From Hymenobacter daecheongensis DSM 21074 (lineage in GTDB: Bacteria; Bacteroidota; Bacteroidia; Cytophagales; Hymenobacteraceae): a stretch of 64,000 nt of DNA. Below, piece after piece: positions 40,953 to 48,580 of this stretch. The first letter of the stretch is position 1. Every line of letters begins with the position of its first letter. The stretch covers positions 186,001-250,000 of the forward strand of contig NZ_FQYN01000007.1 in assembly GCF_900141805.1 (NCBI RefSeq). The letters run 5' to 3'. The position numbers and the translations under genes are program-made. The notes below the pieces were generated by a model. The model did no database searches. It saw only the letters and a list, made by a program, of their open reading frames with translations, and had not been told where the DNA came from.

Positions 40953-42062
40953 ATGTCCGCTACCGCCCACCCCCGCCTGAAAGTCAAAAAGAAGAAGCTT
41001 GCCCCGCTCGAAGAAGCCCACGAGCTGTACAAGGACCCCGCTCGGCAGGCCCAGCTCGCTGGCCTGCGCTACGTGCCCGATACCCGCCCCGGCCTCACCC
41101 GCCAAACCGCCCCCGACGGCACTTTTTCCTACCTGACGGCCAAAGGCGAGCCGGTGACAGACGAGAAAACCCTGGCCCGCCTCCAGGCCTTCGTGATTCC
41201 GCCGGCCTGGACCGATGTGTGGATTTCGCCCACCGCCAACGCCCACCTGCAGGTGACGGGCCGCGACGCGAAGGGCCGCAAACAGTACATCTACCATCCC
41301 ACCTGGGATGTCACGCGCAGCCTCACCAAGTTCAGTCGCCTGCGGGCCTTTGGCGAAAAGCTGCCCGAGCTGCGCCAGCGCATCCAGCAGGACCTCAAGC
41401 GCCCCCAGCTGGATAAGCCCAAAGTGGTGGCCCTGGTGCTCACGCTCATGGACCAGTCGTTTATCCGCGTCGGCAACCGCGAATACGCCAAAAAGAACAA
41501 GAGCTACGGCCTCACCACCCTGCGCGACCGGCACGTGCAGGTGGCCGGCAGCGAGGTAAACTTTCGCTTCGTGGGTAAAAAAGGCGTGCCCCACGATGTG
41601 ACCCTGCACGACCGCCGCCTGGCTCGCCTGGTGCAGAAGTGCAAGGAGATTCCCGGCCAGCACCTGTTTCAATATTACACTCCCGACGGTCACCGCACCG
41701 AGCTGGAATCGGGCGACGTGAACGGGTATCTGCAGGAAGTAACGGGCCTGAGCCTTTCGGCCAAGGACTTTCGCACCTGGGGCGGTACCGTGAAAATGGT
41801 GGAATGCCTGGAAGCCGTGCTGCGCGAGGAGCCCGACTTGCCCAAGGAAAAAGTGCTGAAAAAGGCCGTGAAAGACGTAGCCGCCGGCCTGGGCAATACG
41901 CCCACCGTGTGCTCCAAATACTACATCCATCCCCAGGTAGTGGAGCTGTTTCACGCCGATAAGCTCATCGACTACCTCCGCAAGCACGACGCCGACCCCA
42001 CCGAAAACGACGTGCTAACCCCCACCGAGCACATGGTGCTGGATATGCTGGCGGAGGTGTAA
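40953..42062 (+). CDS. DNA topoisomerase IB (poxvirus-like type)
   Basis: 369 residues from ATG 40953. Relaxes supercoils by a transient 3'-phosphotyrosyl link. The bacterial poxvirus-like topoisomerase IB family is recognised by LKRPQLDKPKVVALVLTLMD, QSFIRVGNREYAKKNKSYGL, TTLRDRHVQV, the basic active-site block FVGKKGVPHDV, and SAKDFRTWGGTVKMVE. The catalytic Tyr is most likely Y324 in CSKYYIHPQVVELF. The Arg, Lys and His helpers lie in the matching blocks. The longer frame to 40740 begins inside a palindromic repeat and is rejected. Relation to stress or recombination is unknown. Secure at family level. Confidence 0.96.
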   Translation: MSATAHPRLKVKKKKLAPLEEAHELYKDPARQAQLAGLRYVPDTRPGLTRQTAPDGTFSYLTAKGEPVTDEKTLARLQAFVIPPAWTDVWISPTANAHLQVTGRDAKGRKQYIYHPTWDVTRSLTKFSRLRAFGEKLPELRQRIQQDLKRPQLDKPKVVALVLTLMDQSFIRVGNREYAKKNKSYGLTTLRDRHVQVAGSEVNFRFVGKKGVPHDVTLHDRRLARLVQKCKEIPGQHLFQYYTPDGHRTELESGDVNGYLQEVTGLSLSAKDFRTWGGTVKMVECLEAVLREEPDLPKEKVLKKAVKDVAAGLGNTPTVCSKYYIHPQVVELFHADKLIDYLRKHDADPTENDVLTPTEHMVLDMLAEV

Positions 42063-42066
42063 CGCC

Positions 42067-42307
42067 CTGTCATTGCGAGGAGGCACGACGAAGCAATCTG
42101 TCCTGCACAATGAGATAAACCTTGATTAAACAGAAAGCCTGTCGTCTGTCATTGCGAGCAACGCGAAGCAATCCGTCCTGGACAATGAGCCAAGCTTTAA
42201 TTAAACACAAAGCCCTGACGTGTGCATGCGTCAGGGCTTTGTGGTAAAAAGGAGTTTCGCACATTTCAGAGGACGGATTGCTTCGTCCTTCGTCCTCGCA
42301 ATGACAG
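42067..42307. repeat. Long composite palindromic element with nested hairpin
   Basis: Outer arms CTGTCATTGCGAGGA/TCCTCGCAATGACAG. A partial second CTGTCATTGCGAGCAACGCG lies within, so two related elements appear joined. Inside is the hairpin ACAAAGCCCTGACG (42207-42220) with CGTCAGGGCTTTGT (42229-42242). It lies between converging genes. Confidence 0.85.
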
Positions 42308-42314
42308 GGACGAA

Positions 42315-43904
42315 TCAATACCCTTCCCGGTCATACGCGTGCATCAGCACGCCTTTGCGGGTTTTGTCGCGCACTTCGGGGCCTTCCGAAACGCTGTTGC
42401 CGCGGTTGGTGTCATGGTACACGGTTTTCTTGCTGCCGTGCCGTACGCGGGAGGTGTCGGTGAGCTTGTCGGCCGCGGGGCCGCCGAAAATCTCGACCCG
42501 CAGGCCCCGCGCTACCTCACCGCTCACCTCAAATTCGTCCTCGCCATCGAGGCCGTGCAGGGTGAGCAGCTTGGTTTCGGCGTGGCGCAGCAGGCGGCGG
42601 TAGAGCAGCGAGTCGGCCAGCGGCTTTTCGTCGTTGTCAGGCAGGTGATACACGCTAACCAGGGTGGTCGAATCGGTAAGGCGCTGCACCACGAAACGCT
42701 CGGCCGCATCGGTGCCGGCCACCGTGACATGCCGGGCCAGCTGCTGGTAGAAAGTGCGGGCAGCGGCCGGCAGCGCGGCCCGGCGGGCCTGCAGCGTGGC
42801 GGCAGTATAGGCCCCTTCGCGGGCATACACGGGCAGCGGCAGCCGGCGCACCGCCCCCTGAATCACGCCGTCCGTCAGCCGCTGCTGCAGCTCGGTAGCC
42901 AGCTGCTGAAACTGCGCCCCAGTCACCTCCGACAGCCCCCGCTCATCAATGAAACGGGCATTTTTGACCAGCCCGCCGATGTCCTCATACTTGGGCCGGA
43001 AGGTGCGGAACTTGCGCACGCCCCAGCGGCGGCTGACCAGCCACGGAATCAGGCCGTCGTCGAAGCGGTAGAACACCTGGTCGCGGTCTTTGGGGATGGG
43101 GCGGTAGCGCGTGCGGCCCGCCTGCTGGTACACGGCCCACTGCCACTGGCCCTCGTGCCGGTCCCAGTCGCCCAGCCAGATATCGAGCAGGCGGGCGCGG
43201 GCAAAGGCCAGCTGGTCAATCTGGTGCGTGGGCTGCTGGTAGCGGGCCCGCAGCATCTGGTCGCTGTCTACCAGGTCTTCGGCGCTGCCGAAGGCCGGCG
43301 TGAGGTTTTCCTTGCCGTCAAATTTCTCCTCCAGCATCACCACTTTGCCCTGAAACAGGGGTGAGGACGCACCCAGGCCGGTTTCATCGGCGCGCACGTA
43401 GAATGGGCGCGGGTTGGTATGCGGCACGCCGGCCGCCTCGGCCAGTGGCGGCACCACGAAGGCCCCAAACGGGTTGGCCGCGCTGGTAGCATCGCGCACG
43501 ATGTTGAGCAGAAATGTCTTCTGCATCACCTTGGGCAGGGTTTTGTAGGGGTCCTTGTCGAGGGTGCGCAGGGCGTAGGTGCGGCCGTTGGCGCCGTTCA
43601 CCGTCATGCTGGTGCTCTGAAAGCCGCCGCCCATCTTGCCGGGCTGCAGGCCGCCGGGCACGGCCGTACGCAGGTTCAGTACCGGCAGCACTACGGGCGT
43701 GGCCCACACGGCGCGGTAGTGGGGGCCAAAAAACAGGTTCTGCACGGGGCCGCGCACATAGTGCCGGCCCGCCGTCACGCGGGCACTGTCGGCCAGCGGG
43801 CGGCCCGCGGCTTCCGACAGGCGGGCATCAGATTGAAAATAGTGCTGCCGAACGCAGCCGGCACTCAGCACGGAGAGCAGCAGGAGGGGTAAGCGAAGGG
43901 TCAT
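42315..43904 (-). CDS. Lipoprotein of unknown function with GDWDRH motif, paralogue A
   Basis: 529 residues from ATG 43902-43904. Signal MTLRLPLLLLSVLSAGCVRQ with Cys 17 in the lipobox SAGC. Features seen: PVLNLRTAVPGGLQPGKMGG, then ALRTLDKDPYKTLP (Lys 117 region), TNPRPFYVRADE, a central LLDIWLGDWDRHEGQWQWAV (D248-R249-H250) and YRPIPKDRDQVFYRFDDGL (D273, D275). The GDWDRH plus a downstream D resembles the catalytic loop of Fam20/HipA-like atypical kinases. This is my inference only; phosphotransfer has not been shown. Paralogue B is divergent 101 bp away and has lost DRH. Likely outer-membrane anchored. Family unnamed. Confidence 0.75.
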   Translation of the reverse strand: MTLRLPLLLLSVLSAGCVRQHYFQSDARLSEAAGRPLADSARVTAGRHYVRGPVQNLFFGPHYRAVWATPVVLPVLNLRTAVPGGLQPGKMGGGFQSTSMTVNGANGRTYALRTLDKDPYKTLPKVMQKTFLLNIVRDATSAANPFGAFVVPPLAEAAGVPHTNPRPFYVRADETGLGASSPLFQGKVVMLEEKFDGKENLTPAFGSAEDLVDSDQMLRARYQQPTHQIDQLAFARARLLDIWLGDWDRHEGQWQWAVYQQAGRTRYRPIPKDRDQVFYRFDDGLIPWLVSRRWGVRKFRTFRPKYEDIGGLVKNARFIDERGLSEVTGAQFQQLATELQQRLTDGVIQGAVRRLPLPVYAREGAYTAATLQARRAALPAAARTFYQQLARHVTVAGTDAAERFVVQRLTDSTTLVSVYHLPDNDEKPLADSLLYRRLLRHAETKLLTLHGLDGEDEFEVSGEVARGLRVEIFGGPAADKLTDTSRVRHGSKKTVYHDTNRGNSVSEGPEVRDKTRKGVLMHAYDREGY

Positions 43905-44005
43905 TGGGGGCAGAAAAACGCGGCTTGAGTCCTTGAACGCAGCCGGCCGGGAAAAGTGGGCGGCCGGCTGCCCAACGCCGGCCGGCACAACCGCTACTGG
44001 CCGGT

Positions 44006-45688
44006 TTGCGCTATAAGGCAACGCCGGCGCAGCTGCGCGGTCCTTTCAGCCGACTTATTTCCGCATTCGTGCTCTATCCGCTCCTTTTTTCGCGCCCGCG
44101 CTGCGTGGCCGCACTGTGCGCCGGTGGCCTGCTGCTGGTATCCTGCTCGGCCCCGGCCGCGCCACCCGCCATCCGCCCACCCGCCGCCATCGGCCCCGAT
44201 TCGATGGTGCGCGTGGCGGCCGGGCCGCAGTATATGCGCGGGGCGGTGCATCAGTTTTTCTGGGGCAAGCACTACCGCAAGCTGTGGGCCGTGCCGGTGC
44301 AGGCCCCGGTGCTGAACCTGCGTACGGTAGTGCCCGGCGGCCTCACGCCCACCGAGGCCGGCGGCAGCTTCCAGACCAAAAACCTGCGCTTGGTAGACCG
44401 CCGTGGCGTGCAGTTCGTGCTACGCTCCGTGGATAAAGACGCCACCAAAGCCCTGCCCGAGCGCCTGCGCAACGGCCCCATTGGGCGGCTGATGAAGGAC
44501 CAGACCAGCGTAATTAATCCGTACGGGGCCTACATTGTGCCGCATCTGGCCCAGGCGGCCGGCGTGTTTCATACCAATCCGCGGCTAGTGTATGTGGCTG
44601 ATGATCCGGCCCTGGGCGCGTTCCGGAAGGAGTTTGCCAATGCCCTGTATCTGCTGGAGGAGCGCCCCGAGGGCGACCAGAGCGGCGTAAGCAGCTTCGG
44701 CCGCTCGGCCCTGGTGGAAAGCTCGCGCAAGGTGTTCACCAATCTGGCGTTCAACCCCCAGGCCCGCGTGGATGCCCGCCAGTATTTGCGGGCCCGGCTG
44801 TTTGATATGTGGCTCGGCGACTGGAGCCGCCGCGAGGACCAGTGGCGCTGGGCCAGCTTCCGCGGCGCGGGCGGCGCTACCGTGTACCAGGCCATTCCGC
44901 GCGACCGGGACCACGCTTTTTTCAAATTCGACGATGGCCTGCTCACGCGGATTGTGAGCTGGGTGAAATCCAACTACCAGAGCTTCCACGAAAAGATAAA
45001 GCTGCGCGACGTGGAAGGCCTCAACCGCGCCGCCCGCCCCCTGGATAAGTCGCTGCTGGTGTATCTGACGGCCGACGACTTCCGGCAGGTGGCCGACTCA
45101 ATGCGCCTGGGCTTATCGGATAAAGTAATTAAGGAGGCGCTGGCCGTGTGGCCAAAGGAAGTGTATGCGCTGGCCGGGGCCGAGTTTGACCGCAAGCTGC
45201 GGGGCCGCCGCGAGCAGCTGCCCGCCGTGGCCGCCCGCTTCTACCAGCTGCTGGCCCAGGAAATCGAGATTCCCGGCACCGACCAGCCCGAGCGCTTCGT
45301 GCTGGAGCCCGCCGACACGGGGCAGCTGCGGGTGCAGGTGCTGCGCCTGCACGCCGGCCGCCCCGACAGCCTGATCAACCAGCGCACGTTTCTGGTGGGG
45401 CAGACGCGCTCCATCAAGCTGTTTGGCCTGGGCGGCAACGACGTGTTTGAGCTGCGCGGCCTGCCCGACCACCGCTTTGCCGTGGGCATATACGATGGGG
45501 CTGGCCAGGATGTAGTGGCGCTGAAAATGCCCGCTGGCGCGTCAAATCAGCCCACCAACGTGCTGGTGTACGACAGCGGCGACGGCAACACGCTGAAAGT
45601 GGCCAAGCCCATCAAAACCCAGGCCTACGTGCCAGCCGCCACCGAATTCGACGCGGCCGGCTGGCTACTGCGCCACCGGCTGTTCTGA
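44006..45688 (+). CDS. Lipoprotein of unknown function, paralogue B (altered GDWDRH)
   Basis: 560 residues starting at TTG 44006. Lipobox LLLVSCSAPAAPP gives a lipoprotein. It is clearly homologous to the divergent 529-residue paralogue: VLNLRTVVPGGLTPTEAGGS, VLRSVDKDATKALPERL, GVFHTNPRLVYVADDPALG, ARLFDMWLGDWSRREDQWRW and YQAIPRDRDHAFFKFDDGL. At the key position DRH has become S274-R275-R276, while the flanking GDW and EDQW are kept. If the motif is catalytic in paralogue A, this copy may be a pseudo-enzyme. The first 30 residues before the signal are odd, and a later start is possible, but I see no ATG before the hydrophobic segment. Function unknown. Confidence 0.72.
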   Translation: MRYKATPAQLRGPFSRLISAFVLYPLLFSRPRCVAALCAGGLLLVSCSAPAAPPAIRPPAAIGPDSMVRVAAGPQYMRGAVHQFFWGKHYRKLWAVPVQAPVLNLRTVVPGGLTPTEAGGSFQTKNLRLVDRRGVQFVLRSVDKDATKALPERLRNGPIGRLMKDQTSVINPYGAYIVPHLAQAAGVFHTNPRLVYVADDPALGAFRKEFANALYLLEERPEGDQSGVSSFGRSALVESSRKVFTNLAFNPQARVDARQYLRARLFDMWLGDWSRREDQWRWASFRGAGGATVYQAIPRDRDHAFFKFDDGLLTRIVSWVKSNYQSFHEKIKLRDVEGLNRAARPLDKSLLVYLTADDFRQVADSMRLGLSDKVIKEALAVWPKEVYALAGAEFDRKLRGRREQLPAVAARFYQLLAQEIEIPGTDQPERFVLEPADTGQLRVQVLRLHAGRPDSLINQRTFLVGQTRSIKLFGLGGNDVFELRGLPDHRFAVGIYDGAGQDVVALKMPAGASNQPTNVLVYDSGDGNTLKVAKPIKTQAYVPAATEFDAAGWLLRHRLF

Positions 45689-45738
45689 ACAAGTTCAGCG
45701 CTGGCAACCTTTTTTCGGGCGGGAAGCGTACCGGAATT

Positions 45739-46197
45739 ATGCGAATATCTAAACACGTAGACCAGCGCGACGGCAGCAGTTGCGAGCTTATTCTCGATGA
45801 AACCAACAAGTGGCTGCACGCCATCTGGCTGGGCTATATCGATCCGCAGGAAGCGTATAATGGTGCTTCCCGATTTCTAACCGCCATGCAGGAGCTGCAC
45901 TGCCCGTATCTGCTCAACGACAACAGCCAGCTCCAGGGTCCCTGGTTCGACTCGGTGGAGTGGCTGCGCACGGTATGGGGGCCGCAGGCCCAGCAGCTCG
46001 GCCTGCGCTGCATTGCCCACGTGGTGCAGCCCCAGGATTTGAGCGACGAAGCCACCCTCGCGCCCCTATCTTTTGGCCCCGAGCTGCAGCTGCAGCTGTT
46101 CGATGATGTGGTGTCGGCGCAGGATTGGCTGCGGGCCCAGCAGGCCGCCCAGGCTCCGGTAGCGGCTGCGCAACCGGGAAGCGCGACGGCTAATTAG
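45739..46197 (+). CDS. Hypothetical protein (152 aa), possibly STAS-like
   Basis: 152 residues, no signal. It opens MRISKHVDQRDGSSCELILD, with alternating strand and helix after it: KWLHAIWLGYIDPQEAYNGA, CPYLLNDNSQLQGPWFDSVE, GLRCIAHVVQPQDL, and QLFDDVVSAQDWLRAQQ. The strand-helix order and length resemble the SpoIIAA/STAS-like group common in Bacteroidetes, but the match is by eye and weak. The C-terminal 20 residues are Ala/Gln-rich and probably disordered. It follows paralogue B by 50 bp in the same direction and may be cotranscribed with it. Function unknown. Confidence 0.65.
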   Translation: MRISKHVDQRDGSSCELILDETNKWLHAIWLGYIDPQEAYNGASRFLTAMQELHCPYLLNDNSQLQGPWFDSVEWLRTVWGPQAQQLGLRCIAHVVQPQDLSDEATLAPLSFGPELQLQLFDDVVSAQDWLRAQQAAQAPVAAAQPGSATAN

Positions 46198-46208
46198 TGC
46201 CGCAAAGC

Positions 46209-47693
46209 TTACTTAAACACCTTCACCTTGTCTTTGTGCTTGGTGCGCAGGTAGCCGCGGATAATCTGCTGCACGTCCTTATTATCATTATACCGGGTAA
46301 TGACCTCCGTGAAATCCTTGAGCCGGCGGGCTGAAAAGGTTTCATCCACGTAGCCGAAGCCCAGGTAGCGGCCGTTTTCCACCACCACCACCGACTTTTC
46401 CTCGGCCCGGCGACCCGGCCCGATGATGACGAAGGAGCCGTGCTCGTAGGTGAAGCTCTCAATGGCCTCCTCCACGCGCTGGTTGTACTCTTCGGGCGGC
46501 TCCAGGCCCAGACAGGCGCCCTTGCAGCGGTGCACCTGGTAGTCGAAGCAGGAGCCGGGCGTTTTGTACAGGTCGCAGAGCTTCTGGCAGAGGTTGAATT
46601 TGCTGACCTTGTGGAACAGGAAGCCTTTGGCTTTGAATTGGTTGCCCAGGGCAATGAGCGGGTGCGACTCGGCGTGGTCGTCGGCTTTGCCGTAGTAGAG
46701 GCGCTTGTAGCCGTTTTCGTCGGTGCGCAGGAAGATGCCGGCCGGAAACACCGAGCGGCGCTGGGCCCGGTTATACAGCGGCTTCATGCGCTTTATTTCG
46801 TGCGACTCATACAGCAGCGCCACTAGTTCCGAGCCCGTCAGCTCCCAGGTGATATCGGCAATGGAGTTCTTGAACTCCAGGCTCTTGCGCGACTTGTAGT
46901 CAACGGCGAAGTGCTGCTGAATCCGCTTGTAAATGTTGATGCTCTTGCCCACATAAATCACCTCACCGGCCTCGTTGTGAAAGTAGTATACCCCGGCTTC
47001 CTGGGGCAGCGCGGCTACTTTTTCGGGCGTGATGTTAGGCGGGAGCAGCGCCGTGTTGATGGCCTGCTGCACGGCCGCTACCCGTTTGGGGCTGGGCTGC
47101 TTGGCAGTAGCCGGCCGGCGGCCGGCCGGAGCCACGGCATCCACGGCGGCCAGCGTATCGGCGGTGCTGACGGTGGGGTTTTGCAGGGCCTCATCCTGCT
47201 GGGTTATCTTCAGCAGGCGGTCGAACAGGATGGCGGTGGCGGCCGCGTCGCCGGCGGCGCGGTGGCGGCCTTCGAGCGGAATGCCGATGTTCTGGCAGAG
47301 CTTGCCCAGGCTGTAGCTGGGCTGGCCCGGCATCAAAGAGCGGCTCAGGCGCACCGTGCACAGGGTTTTGCGCGAGTAGTTATAGCCCAAATCGGCAAAT
47401 TCCTTCTTCAGAAAGGAGTAATCGAAGCGCACGTTGTGGGCCACGAACACGCAGCCTTCGGTCATCTCCACAATCTTGCGGGCCACCTCATGAAACTTCG
47501 GTGCGTCGCGCACCATGTCGTTGGTGATGCCCGTGAGCTGGCTGATAAACGTCGGGATGGGCCGCCCCGGGTTCAGCAGCGTATCAAACTGGTCCACGAC
47601 TTTCTCGCCGTCGTGAATAAAAATGGCAACTTCCGTGATGCGGTCCTGCGCAGGCTGTCCGCCGGTAGTTTCAAGGTCGATGATGGCGTACAA
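46209..47693 (-). CDS. DnaQ-like exonuclease fused to UvrC N-terminal (GIY-YIG) region
   Basis: 494 residues. Residues 1-165 are a DEDDh 3'-5' exonuclease: YAIIDLETTGG (D6, E8), FVAHNVRFDYSFLKKEF, HRAAGDAAATA. A Pro/Ala/Lys linker follows. From about 225 is a GIY-YIG nuclease: AGVYYFHNEAGEVIYVGKSI, NIYKRIQQHF. Then comes the UvrC-like Cys cluster CQKLCDLYKTPGSCFDYQVH-RCKGAC and about 80 residues of UvrC middle region. The UvrC C-terminal endonuclease and helix-hairpin-helix domains are missing, so it resembles the PolIII-epsilon/Cho-type fusions known from Mycobacterium and Bacteroidetes. Likely role: DNA repair incision and trimming. Promoter TATCTTTG lies upstream at 47739-47746. Architecture sure, role inferred. 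Confidence 0.9.
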   Translation of the reverse strand: MYAIIDLETTGGQPAQDRITEVAIFIHDGEKVVDQFDTLLNPGRPIPTFISQLTGITNDMVRDAPKFHEVARKIVEMTEGCVFVAHNVRFDYSFLKKEFADLGYNYSRKTLCTVRLSRSLMPGQPSYSLGKLCQNIGIPLEGRHRAAGDAAATAILFDRLLKITQQDEALQNPTVSTADTLAAVDAVAPAGRRPATAKQPSPKRVAAVQQAINTALLPPNITPEKVAALPQEAGVYYFHNEAGEVIYVGKSINIYKRIQQHFAVDYKSRKSLEFKNSIADITWELTGSELVALLYESHEIKRMKPLYNRAQRRSVFPAGIFLRTDENGYKRLYYGKADDHAESHPLIALGNQFKAKGFLFHKVSKFNLCQKLCDLYKTPGSCFDYQVHRCKGACLGLEPPEEYNQRVEEAIESFTYEHGSFVIIGPGRRAEEKSVVVVENGRYLGFGYVDETFSARRLKDFTEVITRYNDNKDVQQIIRGYLRTKHKDKVKVFK

Positions 47694-47738
47694 ATGCGGA
47701 GCGAAAACGGGTAAAGACTAAGCTAGTGGAATGGGTAA

Positions 47739-47746
47739 CAAAGATA
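47739..47746 (-). promoter_or_regulatory. Exonuclease-UvrC promoter -7 box TATCTTTG
   Basis: Exact TAnnTTTG on the minus strand, 45 bases upstream of the ATG at 47693. Confidence 0.55.
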
Positions 47747-47794
47747 CACCCCTGGAAAGTTGTGAGATTGGGAAAGGTGAAGTGGTGAGTGTTC

Positions 47795-47895
47795 TGTCAT
47801 CCTGAGCAGAGCGAAGGACCTTATCACGGCAGAACGGGTCGTTAATACGCTTGTCGTTCAACTGGCATAAGGTCCTTCGCAGGCTCAGGATGACA
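47795..47895. repeat. Palindromic element, family A copy 3
   Basis: Same outer arms as the 7635 copy (TGTCATCCTGAGCAGAGCGA and GCTCAGGATGACA). Its right inner segment GTCGTTCAACTGGCATAAGG is the complement of the left inner segment of the 7635 copy, so the whole unit appears inverted relative to that one. Confidence 0.9.
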
Positions 47896-47935
47896 GGCGA
47901 CTTTTCACCACTTCATCTTTCTCAACTTCACCATC

Positions 47936-48412
47936 TCACTGTGGCTGGCTGCGGCGGGCGGCGAAGCGGTTTTTGATCAGCTGAATTTCGCCTTGCTGGC
48001 GCTGCAGCAGCTCCCGCGCCTCACCGGTTATTTCCTCCGATTTCAGGGCCAGCTCGTAGCTGAGCAGCGCCGCCGCGTCGCCGTTTTCGCACTCGTGCAG
48101 GATGGTTTTGTCGTCCTGGTCCACCAGCGTGGATTTCAGACTGATCCAGCCGCGGTGCATGGCGGCCACGGCATCGGTCACGGCGCCTTCCACGGTGCTT
48201 TCCTGGCTGGGCGGCTCCACGCCAAAGGCCACGGCCTGGGCCTCCAGCTCGGCCGCAAACTGCGCCCGCTGCTGGCTGTAGCGCAGCAGCTCGACCTGCA
48301 GATCGGGGTGGTCGATGGCCTCGGCGGCCTCCTGATAGCCCTTCACGGCGGCTTTGTTTATCACAACCAAGTCGTTGTAGACGCGGGCGGTTTCTTCGGT
48401 AATGAGGGCCAT
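47936..48412 (-). CDS. PA2169-type four-helix-bundle protein (DUF2383)
   Basis: 158 residues. Four long amphipathic helices: LITEETARVYNDLVVINKAA, YQEAAEAIDHPDLQVELLRY, SQQRAQFAAELEAQAVAFGV, and a final ALLSYELALKSEEITGEARE. It belongs to DUF2383, a ferritin-like four-helix bundle, often stress-related and sometimes metal-binding in reports I remember; no substrate is known. It has no signal. Located between a palindrome and a perfect hairpin, on the minus strand after the AI-2E transporter gene. Family call good. Confidence 0.85.
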   Translation of the reverse strand: MALITEETARVYNDLVVINKAAVKGYQEAAEAIDHPDLQVELLRYSQQRAQFAAELEAQAVAFGVEPPSQESTVEGAVTDAVAAMHRGWISLKSTLVDQDDKTILHECENGDAAALLSYELALKSEEITGEARELLQRQQGEIQLIKNRFAARRSQPQ

Positions 48413-48517
48413 AGCGCAGGTGAATAGGAGTGGGAGGAAGCCCGGACGGGCGGAAGTGTTTCCTTATAGTATACCCGCTGCCGGTGAGGCAGGTTGTGGC
48501 CCCGCTTTCAAACGCCA

Positions 48518-48551
48518 GCAGGCCCCGCCGGACGAATCCGGCGGGGCCTGC
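48518..48551. terminator. Perfect GC-rich hairpin
   Basis: GCAGGCCCCGCCGGA (48518-48532) is exactly complementary to TCCGGCGGGGCCTGC (48537-48551), loop CGAA. It lies between the AI-2E transporter stop and the DUF2383 gene. There is no T-run, so its termination strength is uncertain. Confidence 0.7.
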
Positions 48552-48580
48552 ATGGTGGTTCGGGTGGAGGCGGGGCGGCG

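Noticed and set aside
45739-46197. Calling the 152-residue protein a STAS anti-sigma factor antagonist
   Set aside because: The usual phospho-Ser motif cannot be located, so only a vague structural resemblance was noted.
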